From contig NZ_PHGZ01000013.1 of the NCBI RefSeq assembly GCF_002795405.1, positions 124,001-188,000 of the forward strand: a stretch of 64,000 bases of DNA, given 5' to 3'. A model generated the notes under the pieces. It had not been told where the DNA came from. It ran no database searches and was given only the letters and a program-made list of their open reading frames with translations. Each line of letters opens with the position of its first letter. Position 1 is the first letter of the stretch. Position numbers and translations under genes: made by a program. This DNA comes from Caviibacterium pharyngocola. GTDB lineage: Bacteria; Pseudomonadota; Gammaproteobacteria; Enterobacterales; Pasteurellaceae. Positions 1 to 8,108 of the stretch are shown here, one piece after another.

Positions 1-179
<179 letters not shown>

Positions 180-243
180 CTAACAAGAAATATCGATTTA
201 TGCCTATTTTTGCGACAATCAAGCAAAAAAACGTAAAAATCTA

Positions 244-271
244 TTGACTGTATTCGGAGAATATTTATAAT
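244..271 (+). promoter_or_regulatory. Sigma-70 promoter of the tRNA-Val cluster
   Basis: TTGACT (244-249) and TATAAT (266-271) are separated by 16 bases, both near consensus. The bases after the -10 (GCCACTCC) form a GC-rich discriminator as expected of stringently controlled stable-RNA promoters. The first tRNA begins 18 bases downstream of the -10. Confidence 0.85.
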
Positions 272-288
272 GCCACTCCACAACGTAA

Positions 289-364
289 GGGCGATTAGCT
301 CAGTTGGGAGAGCACCTCCCTTACAAGGAGGGGGTCACTGGTTCGAGACCGGTATCGCCCACCA
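289..364 (+). tRNA. tRNA-Val (anticodon TAC), copy 1
   Basis: A 76-nt cloverleaf: acceptor GGGCGAT pairs with ATCGCCC, D arm GCTC/GAGC, anticodon stem CCTCC/GGAGG with loop CTTACAA (anticodon TAC), T arm ACTGG/CCGGT around TTCGAGA, and an encoded 3' CCA. It closely resembles E. coli tRNA-Val(UAC) and is the first of three identical copies. Confidence 0.97.
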
Positions 365-402
365 CTTTCCAAGTGCTTTACGTTGAATGCTTAAACTGAC
401 GA

Positions 403-478
403 GGGCGATTAGCTCAGTTGGGAGAGCACCTCCCTTACAAGGAGGGGGTCACTGGTTCGAGACCGGTATCGCCCACCA
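403..478 (+). tRNA. tRNA-Val (anticodon TAC), copy 2
   Basis: Mature sequence identical to the copy at 289-364, with encoded CCA. A 38-nt unrelated spacer separates the two, so they are probably processed from one precursor. Confidence 0.97.
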
Positions 479-539
479 CTCTTCAGTTTAGCTTCCCATT
501 CGGTTATGCCGAATCCGATAAGCCGTAAGGCAGTCTGTC

Positions 540-615
540 GGGCGATTAGCTCAGTTGGGAGAGCACCTCCCTTACAAGGAGGGGGTCACTGGTTCGAGAC
601 CGGTATCGCCCACCA
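540..615 (+). tRNA. tRNA-Val (anticodon TAC), copy 3
   Basis: Identical mature sequence to the two preceding copies, with encoded CCA. The preceding spacer is 61 nt. No clear terminator follows, and the AT-rich glycosyltransferase frame begins within about 100 bases. Confidence 0.97.
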
Positions 616-712
616 CTATATATATTATAAATACTTCTTTTTATTTACGCTATTGTTATTTGTTTATAAAATGCTAAAGTATCATTTATATTTTATCGTT
701 ATGGCATATAAA

Positions 713-1492
713 ATGATTGAAAATCAGAACTTTATTTTAATTTCTAATGGTCTCACCCGTTTATTGGGAAATATTGTAAAAATATTGAGTTATCCTTTCC
801 ATTTTTTATTTCCTAAAAAACGTTTCACTATTCCTGAATTTAGTCCGGCAAGAAAAAAGTTAATTCATCAACAGAAAATCAATCCGGTAATTTGGCAAAC
901 TAATTATAGTAATAAAGTAACCTTGCCGATTTATTGTAATTACTTATTCAATCGTCTTTTATCGGCTGCATATGATTATCGTTATGTTAGCACGGAAGAA
1001 CGGGCGGAATATATTAAAGCAAATGCTGATGAGCGGACTTATAAGGCTTATAGTCAATTAACTGATGGTGCTGCGCAGGCTGATTTTTGGCGGGTTTTCA
1101 CTTTATATAATGAAGGCGGCGTTTATATGGATATTGACGGCCATTTAGTTTGGTCTTTATCTTCTATTATTCAATCAGAAGATACTGAAGTTGTGATTAC
1201 TCGCCGGGATAAATATACGAATTTCTTTTTAGCCGCGGAAAAAGGTAGTACATTTTTAAAAGATACGTTGGATATTATCATTGATAATATTGAAAATCGT
1301 CGTATTGATGGAGGTGTCTTTAGCCTGACCGGACCTACAACATTAAATATGGCATTAGAAGGTAAGCAAATAAATAGTCGCCGAGATAAGTTAACTTGTT
1401 CGCAAGGAACATTTACCAATGAATATTTTCAATATATGGATAAAAAGCGTGGCAAGTGGAATCACGCAAAAAACGAAGATTTATTGAAATAA
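713..1492 (+). CDS. Putative DXD-motif glycosyltransferase (OCH1/GT32-like)
   Basis: About 259 residues from the ATG at 713. The segment [22 protein letters not shown] carries the arrangement typical of sugar transferases with a DXD motif (here DID), which binds a nucleotide sugar through a metal ion. Proteins of this type decorate capsule, lipooligosaccharide or glycans; the acceptor is not predictable. The open frame extends back through the third tRNA, but starts before the tRNA end are not credible. ATGs at 671, 701 and 713 are possible and none has a convincing ribosome site. The gene is visibly richer in A+T than its neighbours and sits directly behind a tRNA cluster, which suggests acquisition by transfer. 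No other surface-glycan genes are nearby. Confidence 0.72.
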   Translation: MIENQNFILISNGLTRLLGNIVKILSYPFHFLFPKKRFTIPEFSPARKKLIHQQKINPVIWQTNYSNKVTLPIYCNYLFNRLLSAAYDYRYVSTEERAEYIKANADERTYKAYSQLTDGAAQADFWRVFTLYNEGGVYMDIDGHLVWSLSSIIQSEDTEVVITRRDKYTNFFLAAEKGSTFLKDTLDIIIDNIENRRIDGGVFSLTGPTTLNMALEGKQINSRRDKLTCSQGTFTNEYFQYMDKKRGKWNHAKNEDLLK

Positions 1493-1499
1493 TTCAATG

Positions 1500-1538
1500 A
1501 AGTGCGGTAAAAATAAAGAGAAAATTTACCGCACTTTT
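1500..1538. terminator. Uptake-sequence hairpin between convergent genes
   Basis: Inverted uptake sequences (GTGCGGTAAA and TTTACCGCAC) flank a short loop, with T-runs on either side. It can terminate both the glycosyltransferase gene and convergent argE. Confidence 0.8.
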
Positions 1539-1542
1539 TATT

Positions 1543-2688
1543 TTATCGACAGAAATTATCGATCAGTTTACTTAATAATGCGATAGTCGGATTAATAAAC
1601 TCCGCCGATAAAAACTCATTCGGCTGATGTGCCTGTTCGATTGAACCGGGACCGAGGACGAGCGTCGGACAAAGCTGTTGAATAAACGGCGCTTCCGTGC
1701 AGTAATTCACCGCTTCGCATTTTTCGCCTAATAATTTCTCGACCACTTGCACGATTTGCGCCGAATGTTCGCATTCGTAGCCCGGTGTGGCTTCGTGTAG
1801 CGAGCGAATGCTAATCAAATCGCCCCAGCGCTCGAACATCGGCGCCAATTTTTCCTGCAACATTTCGTTTAAATCTTCCAAACGCATATGCGGTAACGGA
1901 CGAATATCGAACTGCAATTCGCAACATCCGCAAATGCGATTGACCGCGTCGCCGCCGTGAATTACGCCGAGATTCATTGTCGGATAAGGAATATCGAACG
2001 CCGGATGATGATATTTTTGCTTTAACTCATCGCGCATTTGCATTAAATAGCCGGTGGCTTTGTGCATTAATTCGATAGCGTTAATGCCTTTATCGGGATC
2101 GCTGGAATGTCCGCTTTTGCCCGTAATACGAATAGCTTCGCCGATATGACCTTTATGCGCGCGCACCGGTTTTAGCGAAGTCGGTTCGCCGATAATGGCG
2201 CAATCGGGACGAATGTGCGTATGCTGAATAAAAGTACGCGTGCCTAACATAGTGGTTTCTTCATCGGCAGTGGCAAGAATGCGCAACGGTTTGGTTAAGC
2301 GCGTTAAATCGATTTGGCGAATCGCCTCCAGTACGAAAGCGAAAAATCCTTTCATATCCGCCGTGCCTAAGCCGTAAAATTTGCCGTCTTTTTCCAGCAA
2401 TTCGAAAGGATCGGAATTCCACCGATTTTCATCAAAGGGAACGGTATCCGTATGACCGGCAAGCAACAAACCGCCTTCTCCTTCGCCGTAAGTCGCCAAT
2501 AAATTAAATTTCTGCCGGCTGTTCGGCACGGCGATAATATCGGTTTTGAATCCCAAGGTTTGCAGCCAATCCGCAAGCAATTCAATCAGCGCTTTATTCG
2601 ATTGATCAAACGCCGGTTCGATATGACTTATCGTCGGCAACGCAATTAACTGAGAATACATATCCAAAAAGTGCGGTAGTTTTTTCAT
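1543..2688 (-). CDS. argE: N-acetylornithine deacetylase
   Basis: 381 residues, the usual ArgE length. The M20 metallopeptidase di-zinc site is complete: GHTDTVP (H79, D81), GTADMKG (D111), ADEETT (E143/E144), GEP (E168) and a C-terminal QAHQPNEF histidine. It removes acetate from N2-acetylornithine to give ornithine in the linear arginine pathway. It is divergent from argCBH, with ARG boxes in the shared 116-bp gap, the same architecture as E. coli. Ends at the shared uptake-sequence terminator. Confidence 0.96.
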   Translation of the reverse strand: MKKLPHFLDMYSQLIALPTISHIEPAFDQSNKALIELLADWLQTLGFKTDIIAVPNSRQKFNLLATYGEGEGGLLLAGHTDTVPFDENRWNSDPFELLEKDGKFYGLGTADMKGFFAFVLEAIRQIDLTRLTKPLRILATADEETTMLGTRTFIQHTHIRPDCAIIGEPTSLKPVRAHKGHIGEAIRITGKSGHSSDPDKGINAIELMHKATGYLMQMRDELKQKYHHPAFDIPYPTMNLGVIHGGDAVNRICGCCELQFDIRPLPHMRLEDLNEMLQEKLAPMFERWGDLISIRSLHEATPGYECEHSAQIVQVVEKLLGEKCEAVNYCTEAPFIQQLCPTLVLGPGSIEQAHQPNEFLSAEFINPTIALLSKLIDNFCR

Positions 2689-2723
2689 TTATTCTTGATC
2701 CTATTTATAAATAAACCTTGCTT

Positions 2724-2762
2724 TGTGATTAATTATGCACAATAATAGCATAATTAATCAGG
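2724..2762. promoter_or_regulatory. Double ARG box (ArgR operator) between argE and argC
   Basis: A perfect 13-bp inverted repeat, TGATTAATTATGC (2726-2738) and GCATAATTAATCA (2748-2760). Read as two 18-bp ARG boxes (2724-2741 and 2745-2762), the first matches consensus WNTGAATWWWWATTCANW at all but two fixed positions and the second is poorer. Their starts are 21 bp apart, the one-helical-turn-pair spacing (18+3) used by ArgR hexamers. Position suits repression of both divergent transcripts by arginine. Confidence 0.8.
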
Positions 2763-2804
2763 TTTGAATTTTATTATTATCGTTATTATAAGGCACAACG
2801 TTAT

Positions 2805-3812
2805 ATGCAGAAAGCAATTATTATCGGCGCAAGCGGTTATACCGGCGCGGAATTAGCCCGAATTCTCGCATTACATCCGGCATTCGAATTAAACGGATTA
2901 TATGTTTCCGCCGGCAGCCAAGACGCGGGAAAATCGCTCTCGTCGCTTTATCCGCAACTCAAACGAATTGTGGATTTACCGCTGCAACCCTTGGAGGAAG
3001 ATTTAACACGTTTAGCGCAAGCCAATGATTTGGTTTTCCTCGCCACGGCGCACGAAGTCAGCCATAACCTCGCTCCGATTTTTTTGCGAAATAATTGTAA
3101 AGTGTTTGATTTATCTGGTGCGTTTCGTGTAAATCAAGCGGATTTCTACCCGCAATATTACGGCTTTGAGCATTCATATCCGGAATTATTGGCAACGGCG
3201 GTATATGGCTTGGCGGAATGGAATGCCGAGGCAATCAAAGAAACCGATTTGGTAGCGGTCGCCGGTTGTTATCCGACGGTTTCGCAACTCAGCTTAAAAC
3301 CTTTGATTGAGCAGGATTTGTTAGATTTGACCCATTTACCGATTATCAATGCGGTCAGCGGCGTAAGCGGTGCGGGACGTAAAGCCTCATTGACATCCAG
3401 TTTTTGCGAGGTAAGTTTGAATGCTTACGGCGTGTTTAATCACCGTCATCAACCGGAAATCGCCACGCATTTGGGCACGGAAGTGATTTTCACACCGCAC
3501 TTAGGCAATTTTAAACGCGGTATTTTGGCGACGATCACGGCGAAATTAAAGGATAACGTGAATGACACGCAAATTCGCGCAGCATACGAAGGGTATTATG
3601 CGAATAAACCTTTAGTGCGCGTGTATGATCAAGGTTTGCCGAGCATTAAAGCGGTGGAATTTACACCGTATTGCGATATCGGTTTCGCCAGCAAAAACGG
3701 TTATATTATCATCGTCGGCGCGGAAGATAATTTATTGAAGGGCGCAGCGGCACAAGCGGTGCAATGCGCGAATATTCGTTATGGTTTCGACGAAACCCTC
3801 GGTTTAATTTAA
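2805..3812 (+). CDS. argC: N-acetyl-gamma-glutamyl-phosphate reductase
   Basis: 335 residues. The N-terminal Rossmann motif [10 protein letters not shown] binds NADP, and the catalytic cysteine lies in VAVAGCYPT (C155, as in E. coli ArgC). It reduces N-acetylglutamyl phosphate to the semialdehyde, step three of arginine synthesis. First gene of argCBH; argB follows after 9 bases, so co-transcription is certain in practice. Control is expected through the ARG boxes upstream. Confidence 0.96.
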   Translation: MQKAIIIGASGYTGAELARILALHPAFELNGLYVSAGSQDAGKSLSSLYPQLKRIVDLPLQPLEEDLTRLAQANDLVFLATAHEVSHNLAPIFLRNNCKVFDLSGAFRVNQADFYPQYYGFEHSYPELLATAVYGLAEWNAEAIKETDLVAVAGCYPTVSQLSLKPLIEQDLLDLTHLPIINAVSGVSGAGRKASLTSSFCEVSLNAYGVFNHRHQPEIATHLGTEVIFTPHLGNFKRGILATITAKLKDNVNDTQIRAAYEGYYANKPLVRVYDQGLPSIKAVEFTPYCDIGFASKNGYIIIVGAEDNLLKGAAAQAVQCANIRYGFDETLGLI

Positions 3813-3821
3813 GGATAAACA

Positions 3822-4595
3822 ATGAAACCTTTAGTGATTAAATTAGGCGGTGTGCTGCTAGATACACCGGCGGCAATGGAGAATTTGTTTACCGCTTTGG
3901 CGGATTATCAAAAAAATTTCGCTCGTCCGCTATTAATCGTGCACGGCGGCGGTTGCTTGGTGGATGATTTAATGAAACGCCTGAATTTGCCGGTAAAAAA
4001 GAAAAACGGTTTGCGCGTTACGCCGAGTGATCAAATCGATATTATCGTCGGTGCGTTAGCGGGAATCGCCAATAAAACCCTTGTCGCTCAAGCGGCAAAA
4101 TTTCAACTGAATCCGGTCGGCTTGTGTTTGGCGGACGGTAATTTAACCAGCGCTGCGTCGTTTGATCCCGATTTAGGGCACGTTGCTACGGTGGTGGCGA
4201 AAAATCCGGCGTTGTTGGACAATTTGTTGGGCGAGGCGTTTTTACCGATTATTAGTTCCATCGCCGTGGATGATGAAGGACGTTTGATGAATGTTAACGC
4301 CGACCAAGCGGCGACGGCGATTGCCGCATTGATTAACGCGGATTTGGTAATGTTGTCGGATGTGGACGGCGTATTAAATGCGGAGAAACAATTAATTCCT
4401 CAACTCAACGGCGCACAAATCGATCGCCTGATTGAAGACGGCGTGATTACCGACGGAATGATCGTCAAAGTAAATGCGGCGTTGGATGCGGCAAAAATTT
4501 TAAATTGCGGCGTGGACATTGCAAACTGGAAACATCCGGAAAAATTGACCGCACTTTTCGGCGGTGAGATAATCGGTACGAGAATTAATCCGTAG
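3822..4595 (+). CDS. argB: Acetylglutamate kinase
   Basis: 257 residues of the amino-acid kinase fold: KLGG near residue 7, VHGGG near 41-45 for phosphate binding, and a C-terminal GTRI. It phosphorylates N-acetylglutamate. The short form, lacking the N-terminal extension of arginine-inhibited hexameric kinases, matches the E. coli-type dimer, so feedback control probably lies elsewhere in the pathway. An uptake sequence lies inside the 3' end of the gene. Confidence 0.96.
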   Translation: MKPLVIKLGGVLLDTPAAMENLFTALADYQKNFARPLLIVHGGGCLVDDLMKRLNLPVKKKNGLRVTPSDQIDIIVGALAGIANKTLVAQAAKFQLNPVGLCLADGNLTSAASFDPDLGHVATVVAKNPALLDNLLGEAFLPIISSIAVDDEGRLMNVNADQAATAIAALINADLVMLSDVDGVLNAEKQLIPQLNGAQIDRLIEDGVITDGMIVKVNAALDAAKILNCGVDIANWKHPEKLTALFGGEIIGTRINP

Positions 4596-4611
4596 AATTA
4601 CTCTTTTAGCG

Positions 4612-4629
4612 GGCGGGCGAAAGTCCGCC
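4612..4629 (+). other. GNRA-capped hairpin between argB and argH
   Basis: GGCGGGC-GAAA-GTCCGCC forms a 7-bp stem (one G.U) closed by a GAAA tetraloop, followed by only a short T-run (GTTTTG). It may protect the argCB message or partly terminate before argH. Confidence 0.55.
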
Positions 4630-4661
4630 GTTTTGATTTCAATATAAGGAAAACAGACATT

Positions 4662-6035
4662 ATGGCACTTTGGGGCGGACGTTTTACTCAAGCGGCGGAC
4701 AAGCGTTTTAAAGATTTTAACGACTCGTTGCGTTTCGATTATCGTTTGGCGGAACAAGACATCGAAGGCTCGATCGGTTGGTCGAAAGCCTTGGTCAGCG
4801 TCGGCGTATTAACACAAGAAGAACAACAACGGCTGGAAATCGCGTTGCAAGATTTATTGGTCGAAGTGCGGTCGAATCCGCAAGCGATTTTGCAAGACGA
4901 TGCGGAGGACATTCACAGTTGGGTGGAAAGTAAACTGATCGATAAAGTCGGCAGTTTAGGTAAAAAATTGCACACGGGGCGTAGTCGTAACGACCAAGTG
5001 GCGTTGGATATTAAAATGTGGTGCAAACGTCGCGTATTGGAATTACAAGAAAACGTGCGCGAATTGCAAGCGAAATTAGTGGAAACGGCGGAGAAAAATC
5101 AAGATGCCGTAATGCCGGGCTACACCCATTTGCAACGGGCGCAACCGATCAGTTTCGCCCATTGGTGTATGGCGTATGTGGAAATGCTGGATCGCGATTA
5201 CAGCCGTTTAAGCGATGCGTATCAACGAATGAATACCTGTCCGTTGGGCAGCGGCGCTTTGGCGGGAACGGCATATGCGGTTGATCGCGAACGCTTGGCG
5301 CAAGATCTGGATTTTGCCGCCGCGACGCGCAACAGCTTGGACAGCGTATCGGATCGCGATCATATTATCGAATTGCTTTCCACCGCGTCGTTAAGTATGG
5401 TGCATTTATCGCGTTTTGCCGAAGATATGATTATTTTTAACAGCGGCGAAGCGGATTTCGTCGAACTTTCCGATCGCGTGACTTCCGGATCTTCTTTAAT
5501 GCCGCAGAAAAAAAATCCCGACGCCTGCGAGTTGATTCGCGGTAAAGCGGGACGAGTCGTCGGCGCATTGACCGGAATGTTGATGACGGTGAAAGGCTTG
5601 CCGTTGGCGTATAACAAAGATATGCAAGAAGATAAAGAAGGCATTTTCGACGCGTTGGATACTTGGCAGGATTGCTTGGGAATGGCGACATTTGTGTTAG
5701 ACGGCATTAAAGTGAACGTGGAACGCACGAAAGAAGCGGCGTTGAAAGGTTATTCCAATGCGACGGAATTGGCGGATTACTTAGTGGCGAAAGGCGTACC
5801 GTTCCGCGATTCGCACCATATCGTCGGCGAAACCGTGGTTTACGCGATTAAAGTACAAAAAGGCTTGGAAGATTTAACTTTGGATGAATTCCGCCAATTC
5901 AGCGACGTGGTGGGCGATGATGTGTATGAAATTCTTTCATTGCAATCTTGTTTGGATAAACGTTGTGCCAAAGGCGGCGTATCGCCGTTGCGCGTAGCGG
6001 AAGCTATTGCGGCAGCCAAAGAACGATTAAAATAA
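4662..6035 (+). CDS. argH: Argininosuccinate lyase
   Basis: 457 residues, full length. It starts MALWGGRF, contains HTGRSRNDQ (residues about 106-114), and carries the fumarase/aspartase superfamily signature [11 protein letters not shown] holding the catalytic serine loop. It splits argininosuccinate into arginine and fumarate. The 66-bp gap from argB holds a hairpin but the start has a good AAGGAAAA ribosome site, so it may be expressed both with argCB and at a reduced level. argG is not in the window. Confidence 0.97.
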   Translation: MALWGGRFTQAADKRFKDFNDSLRFDYRLAEQDIEGSIGWSKALVSVGVLTQEEQQRLEIALQDLLVEVRSNPQAILQDDAEDIHSWVESKLIDKVGSLGKKLHTGRSRNDQVALDIKMWCKRRVLELQENVRELQAKLVETAEKNQDAVMPGYTHLQRAQPISFAHWCMAYVEMLDRDYSRLSDAYQRMNTCPLGSGALAGTAYAVDRERLAQDLDFAAATRNSLDSVSDRDHIIELLSTASLSMVHLSRFAEDMIIFNSGEADFVELSDRVTSGSSLMPQKKNPDACELIRGKAGRVVGALTGMLMTVKGLPLAYNKDMQEDKEGIFDALDTWQDCLGMATFVLDGIKVNVERTKEAALKGYSNATELADYLVAKGVPFRDSHHIVGETVVYAIKVQKGLEDLTLDEFRQFSDVVGDDVYEILSLQSCLDKRCAKGGVSPLRVAEAIAAAKERLK

Positions 6036-6056
6036 CCGAAAGGTTACGGAAAATAA

Positions 6057-6092
6057 ACGGGCGAAGAAAATGCTTCTTCGCCCGTTTTTTTA
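6057..6092 (+). terminator. Intrinsic terminator of argCBH
   Basis: AACGGGCGAAG and CTTCGCCCGTT form a strong GC-rich stem followed by seven T residues. Confidence 0.9.
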
Positions 6093-6132
6093 TGTTCTAC
6101 GGCGGAATTTAATTTGCTTTTCACATATCATT

Positions 6133-6172
6133 AAGTGCGGTGAAAAATCGGCGAGTTTTTTCACCGCACTTT
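6133..6172 (-). terminator. Uptake-sequence hairpin terminator of the tetR gene
   Basis: AAGTGCGGTGAAAAA faces TTTTTTCACCGCACTT across a short loop, about 15 bases beyond the stop of the minus-strand TetR gene. On the minus strand the stem ends in a T-run. Confidence 0.75.
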
Positions 6173-6186
6173 CGGCAAAAAATGCA

Positions 6187-6741
6187 CTATAAAATCGTTT
6201 TCTCAAACAACATTCGCATATTTTCCAGTAGCAAAAGCGGATCCAAAGGCTTATCGCAACTTAATGTGAAACTCAACGCCGCCAAAGCGAAAGAGGCGTA
6301 CATATGCCCTTGAAATTCGATATCGACAAATTCCGCTAAGTTTTCATTGCGCATATTTTCAATATATTTTTCTTTAATTAACAAATACATATCTTGTTTC
6401 AAATGAATTTTCGGCGTTTCGATTTTCCACAATAAGCGGATTTTTTCTTTATTCTCCAATAATACTGGCGCGAATTTTTGGGTAAATTCCATACTGGATT
6501 GAGTGAAACGCTTCTCCACCAAAGGTAAAAAGACGCGTTGTTTAAATTCTTCGATGAGCTGTTTGGCAAGCTCGTTTTTGCCGGCGTAATGTTTATAAAA
6601 AGTGGTTCGATTGATTTGCGCGCGATCTAAAATATCTTGCACGGTGATTTCGTCGAAATCTTTTTGATTGAGCAAAGCGAGAAAACTTTCACTGATATTT
6701 TTACCGGTTTTAATTACGCGAATATCGTTTTTATTCAACAT
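6187..6741 (-). CDS. TetR/AcrR-family transcriptional regulator
   Basis: 184 residues. The N-terminal helix-turn-helix reads ITVQDILDRAQINRTTFYKHYAGKNEL (about residues 32-58), a classic TetR DNA-binding domain; the rest is the variable ligand-binding core. It is divergent from the HlyD/ABC/TolC export cluster, the usual position for a local repressor that is released by an exported compound. A 10-bp palindrome lies 57 bases upstream of its start. The inducer cannot be inferred. Confidence 0.9.
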   Translation of the reverse strand: MLNKNDIRVIKTGKNISESFLALLNQKDFDEITVQDILDRAQINRTTFYKHYAGKNELAKQLIEEFKQRVFLPLVEKRFTQSSMEFTQKFAPVLLENKEKIRLLWKIETPKIHLKQDMYLLIKEKYIENMRNENLAEFVDIEFQGHMYASFALAALSFTLSCDKPLDPLLLLENMRMLFEKTIL

Positions 6742-6797
6742 TATGGATCCCTTTTCATTTTTTACTTTAGTTAAGCAACAAAATAACTAATTTTATA

Positions 6798-6807
6798 TGC
6801 TTAAGCA
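6798..6807. promoter_or_regulatory. Palindrome TGCTTAAGCA, candidate TetR operator
   Basis: A perfect 10-bp palindrome in the gap between the divergent regulator and export genes. A related half, GTTAAGCAAC, lies about 25 bases nearer the tetR start. Assignment to the adjacent regulator is inference. Confidence 0.45.
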
Positions 6808-6864
6808 ATATTTCATTGCTTTTTGATGATTGCGAATTTTGGAGGCATTTTCTAAACTAATTTT

Positions 6865-7089
6865 AGGACTTGTTGATCTTTTGAGTGTGGTATTTAGTCA
6901 AAAAATGCTACTTTTTTATCCTAGCACGGCAAAGCCGTACTAGGTTAATCATAAGTAAGCGGCTTTGCCGCTCATTTTATGGTGGCAAAGCCACCAACTT
7001 ATAATTAACCGATTGCGACCTATGGTCGCTGTCGGATAAAAAGCCATAATTTAGTATGAATTTTGTTCTTAAAAAGATCAACACGCTCT
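6865..7089. repeat. MITE-like repeat, copy 1 (225 bp)
   Basis: Nearly identical over its whole length to 29058-29280. Ends are imperfect inverted repeats: AGGACTTGTTGATCTTTT at the left and AAAAGATCAACACGCTCT at the right match at 15 of 18 positions when one is reversed. Internal palindromes include CCTAGCACGGCAAAGC..., AGCGGCTTTGCCGCT, TGGTGGCAAAGCCACCA and GCGACCTATGGTCGC. There is no coding capacity. No clear target duplication is visible. It lies between the tetR operator candidate and hlyD, so it separates the export genes from their presumed operator. Confidence 0.85.
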
Positions 7090-7117
7090 AGTTTATTGAG
7101 GCATTTATTCGGGAGTT

Positions 7118-8095
7118 ATGATGAAAAAACTATGGATCATCTTACCTATTATTGCGATCGCAGCGGGTGTCGGGTATTGGAAAATGTATGGGAACGGTGA
7201 AACACTAGAGGGGATTTCCGTGGTGAACGGGCGTTTGGAGCTGGATCGTATTGACGTGGCGACATTATATGCGGGGCGGGTCGAAACCGTATTTGTGCGC
7301 GAAGGGGATAAGGTGGAAAAAGATCAGCCCTTGGCGCAACTTTCCGACACGCAAATCGCCGCACAATTAAGTTTCGCCGAAGCGCAAAAGCAACGAGCGA
7401 CGGAAGCAATGCAACGGAGCCGCGCGGAAATCGAATCTTATCAGCAACAACTGCGCATTGCCGAATTGGAATGGAATAATGCGAAGAAATTAAAACGCAA
7501 TAATTTGGTTTCCGATACCGAAGTGGAACGTCGCCAAGCGGCGTATCAAGCGGCAGTTGCGGCGGTGAGCGCGGCAAGTGCGGCGAATGCGGAAGCGCAA
7601 GCCGCGATTACGCAAGCGGAAAGCCAAATTGCGCAAGCGGCGGATATGCGCGCGGATATGTTGATTAAATCGCCGATTGCCGGCAGAGTGGAATATAAAA
7701 TCGCCGATGCGGGAAATGTGCTCGCCGCAGGCGGAAAAGTGGTCAGCATATTGGATTTAAACGATGTGTATATCAATGTGTTTTTGCCTTCCGCGCAATC
7801 CAATCGGGTAAGAATCGGCGATGAAGCGCGTATTGTGGTGGACGGAATCAAGGCGGTATTTCCTGCAAATATCACCTATGTCGCCTCGGAAGCGCAATTT
7901 ACGCCGAAATCGGTGGAAACGGCGGAAGAGCGGGCGAAATTAATGTTTAAAATCAAATTGCAAGTGCCGACGGAAGTGGCGAAGCAACATCAGTCTCTAT
8001 TAAAAGGCGGAATGACCGCACTAGGCTATGTGAAATATGATCCGCAGGCACAATGGCCGGCATTTCTTGCGGTGAAACTGCCGCAAACGGAATAA
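7118..8095 (+). CDS. HlyD/EmrA-family periplasmic adaptor (YhiI-like)
   Basis: 325 residues: one N-terminal membrane anchor (about 4-20), a split lipoyl/barrel-sandwich domain (LYAGRVETVFVREGDKVEKDQPLA and later LIKSPIAGRVEYKIADAGNVL), and between them an alanine-rich coiled-coil hairpin. It bridges an inner-membrane transporter to an outer-membrane channel. Two adjacent ATGs are possible; GGGAG at 7111 sits better for the second (7121). It opens a four-gene cluster with an ABC fusion, a permease and a TolC-like protein. The order matches yhiI-rbbA-yhhJ of E. coli. Confidence 0.92.
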   Translation: MMKKLWIILPIIAIAAGVGYWKMYGNGETLEGISVVNGRLELDRIDVATLYAGRVETVFVREGDKVEKDQPLAQLSDTQIAAQLSFAEAQKQRATEAMQRSRAEIESYQQQLRIAELEWNNAKKLKRNNLVSDTEVERRQAAYQAAVAAVSAASAANAEAQAAITQAESQIAQAADMRADMLIKSPIAGRVEYKIADAGNVLAAGGKVVSILDLNDVYINVFLPSAQSNRVRIGDEARIVVDGIKAVFPANITYVASEAQFTPKSVETAEERAKLMFKIKLQVPTEVAKQHQSLLKGGMTALGYVKYDPQAQWPAFLAVKLPQTE

Positions 8096-8108
8096 TGGGT
8101 AGTCGGTT

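Noticed and set aside
506-712. N-terminal extension of the glycosyltransferase frame through the third tRNA-Val
   Set aside because: The first ~37 codons are tRNA sequence ([21 protein letters not shown] is the usual false peptide of a tRNA gene).
5360-5728. Long open frames antisense to argH and other core genes
   Set aside because: They are shadows of biased codon use; no ribosome sites and no recognisable proteins.
6855-7098. Target-site duplication around the repeat copies
   Set aside because: Flanks CTAATTTT/CTAGTTTA (copy 1) and the flanks of copy 2 are alike only by A/T richness; no exact duplication.
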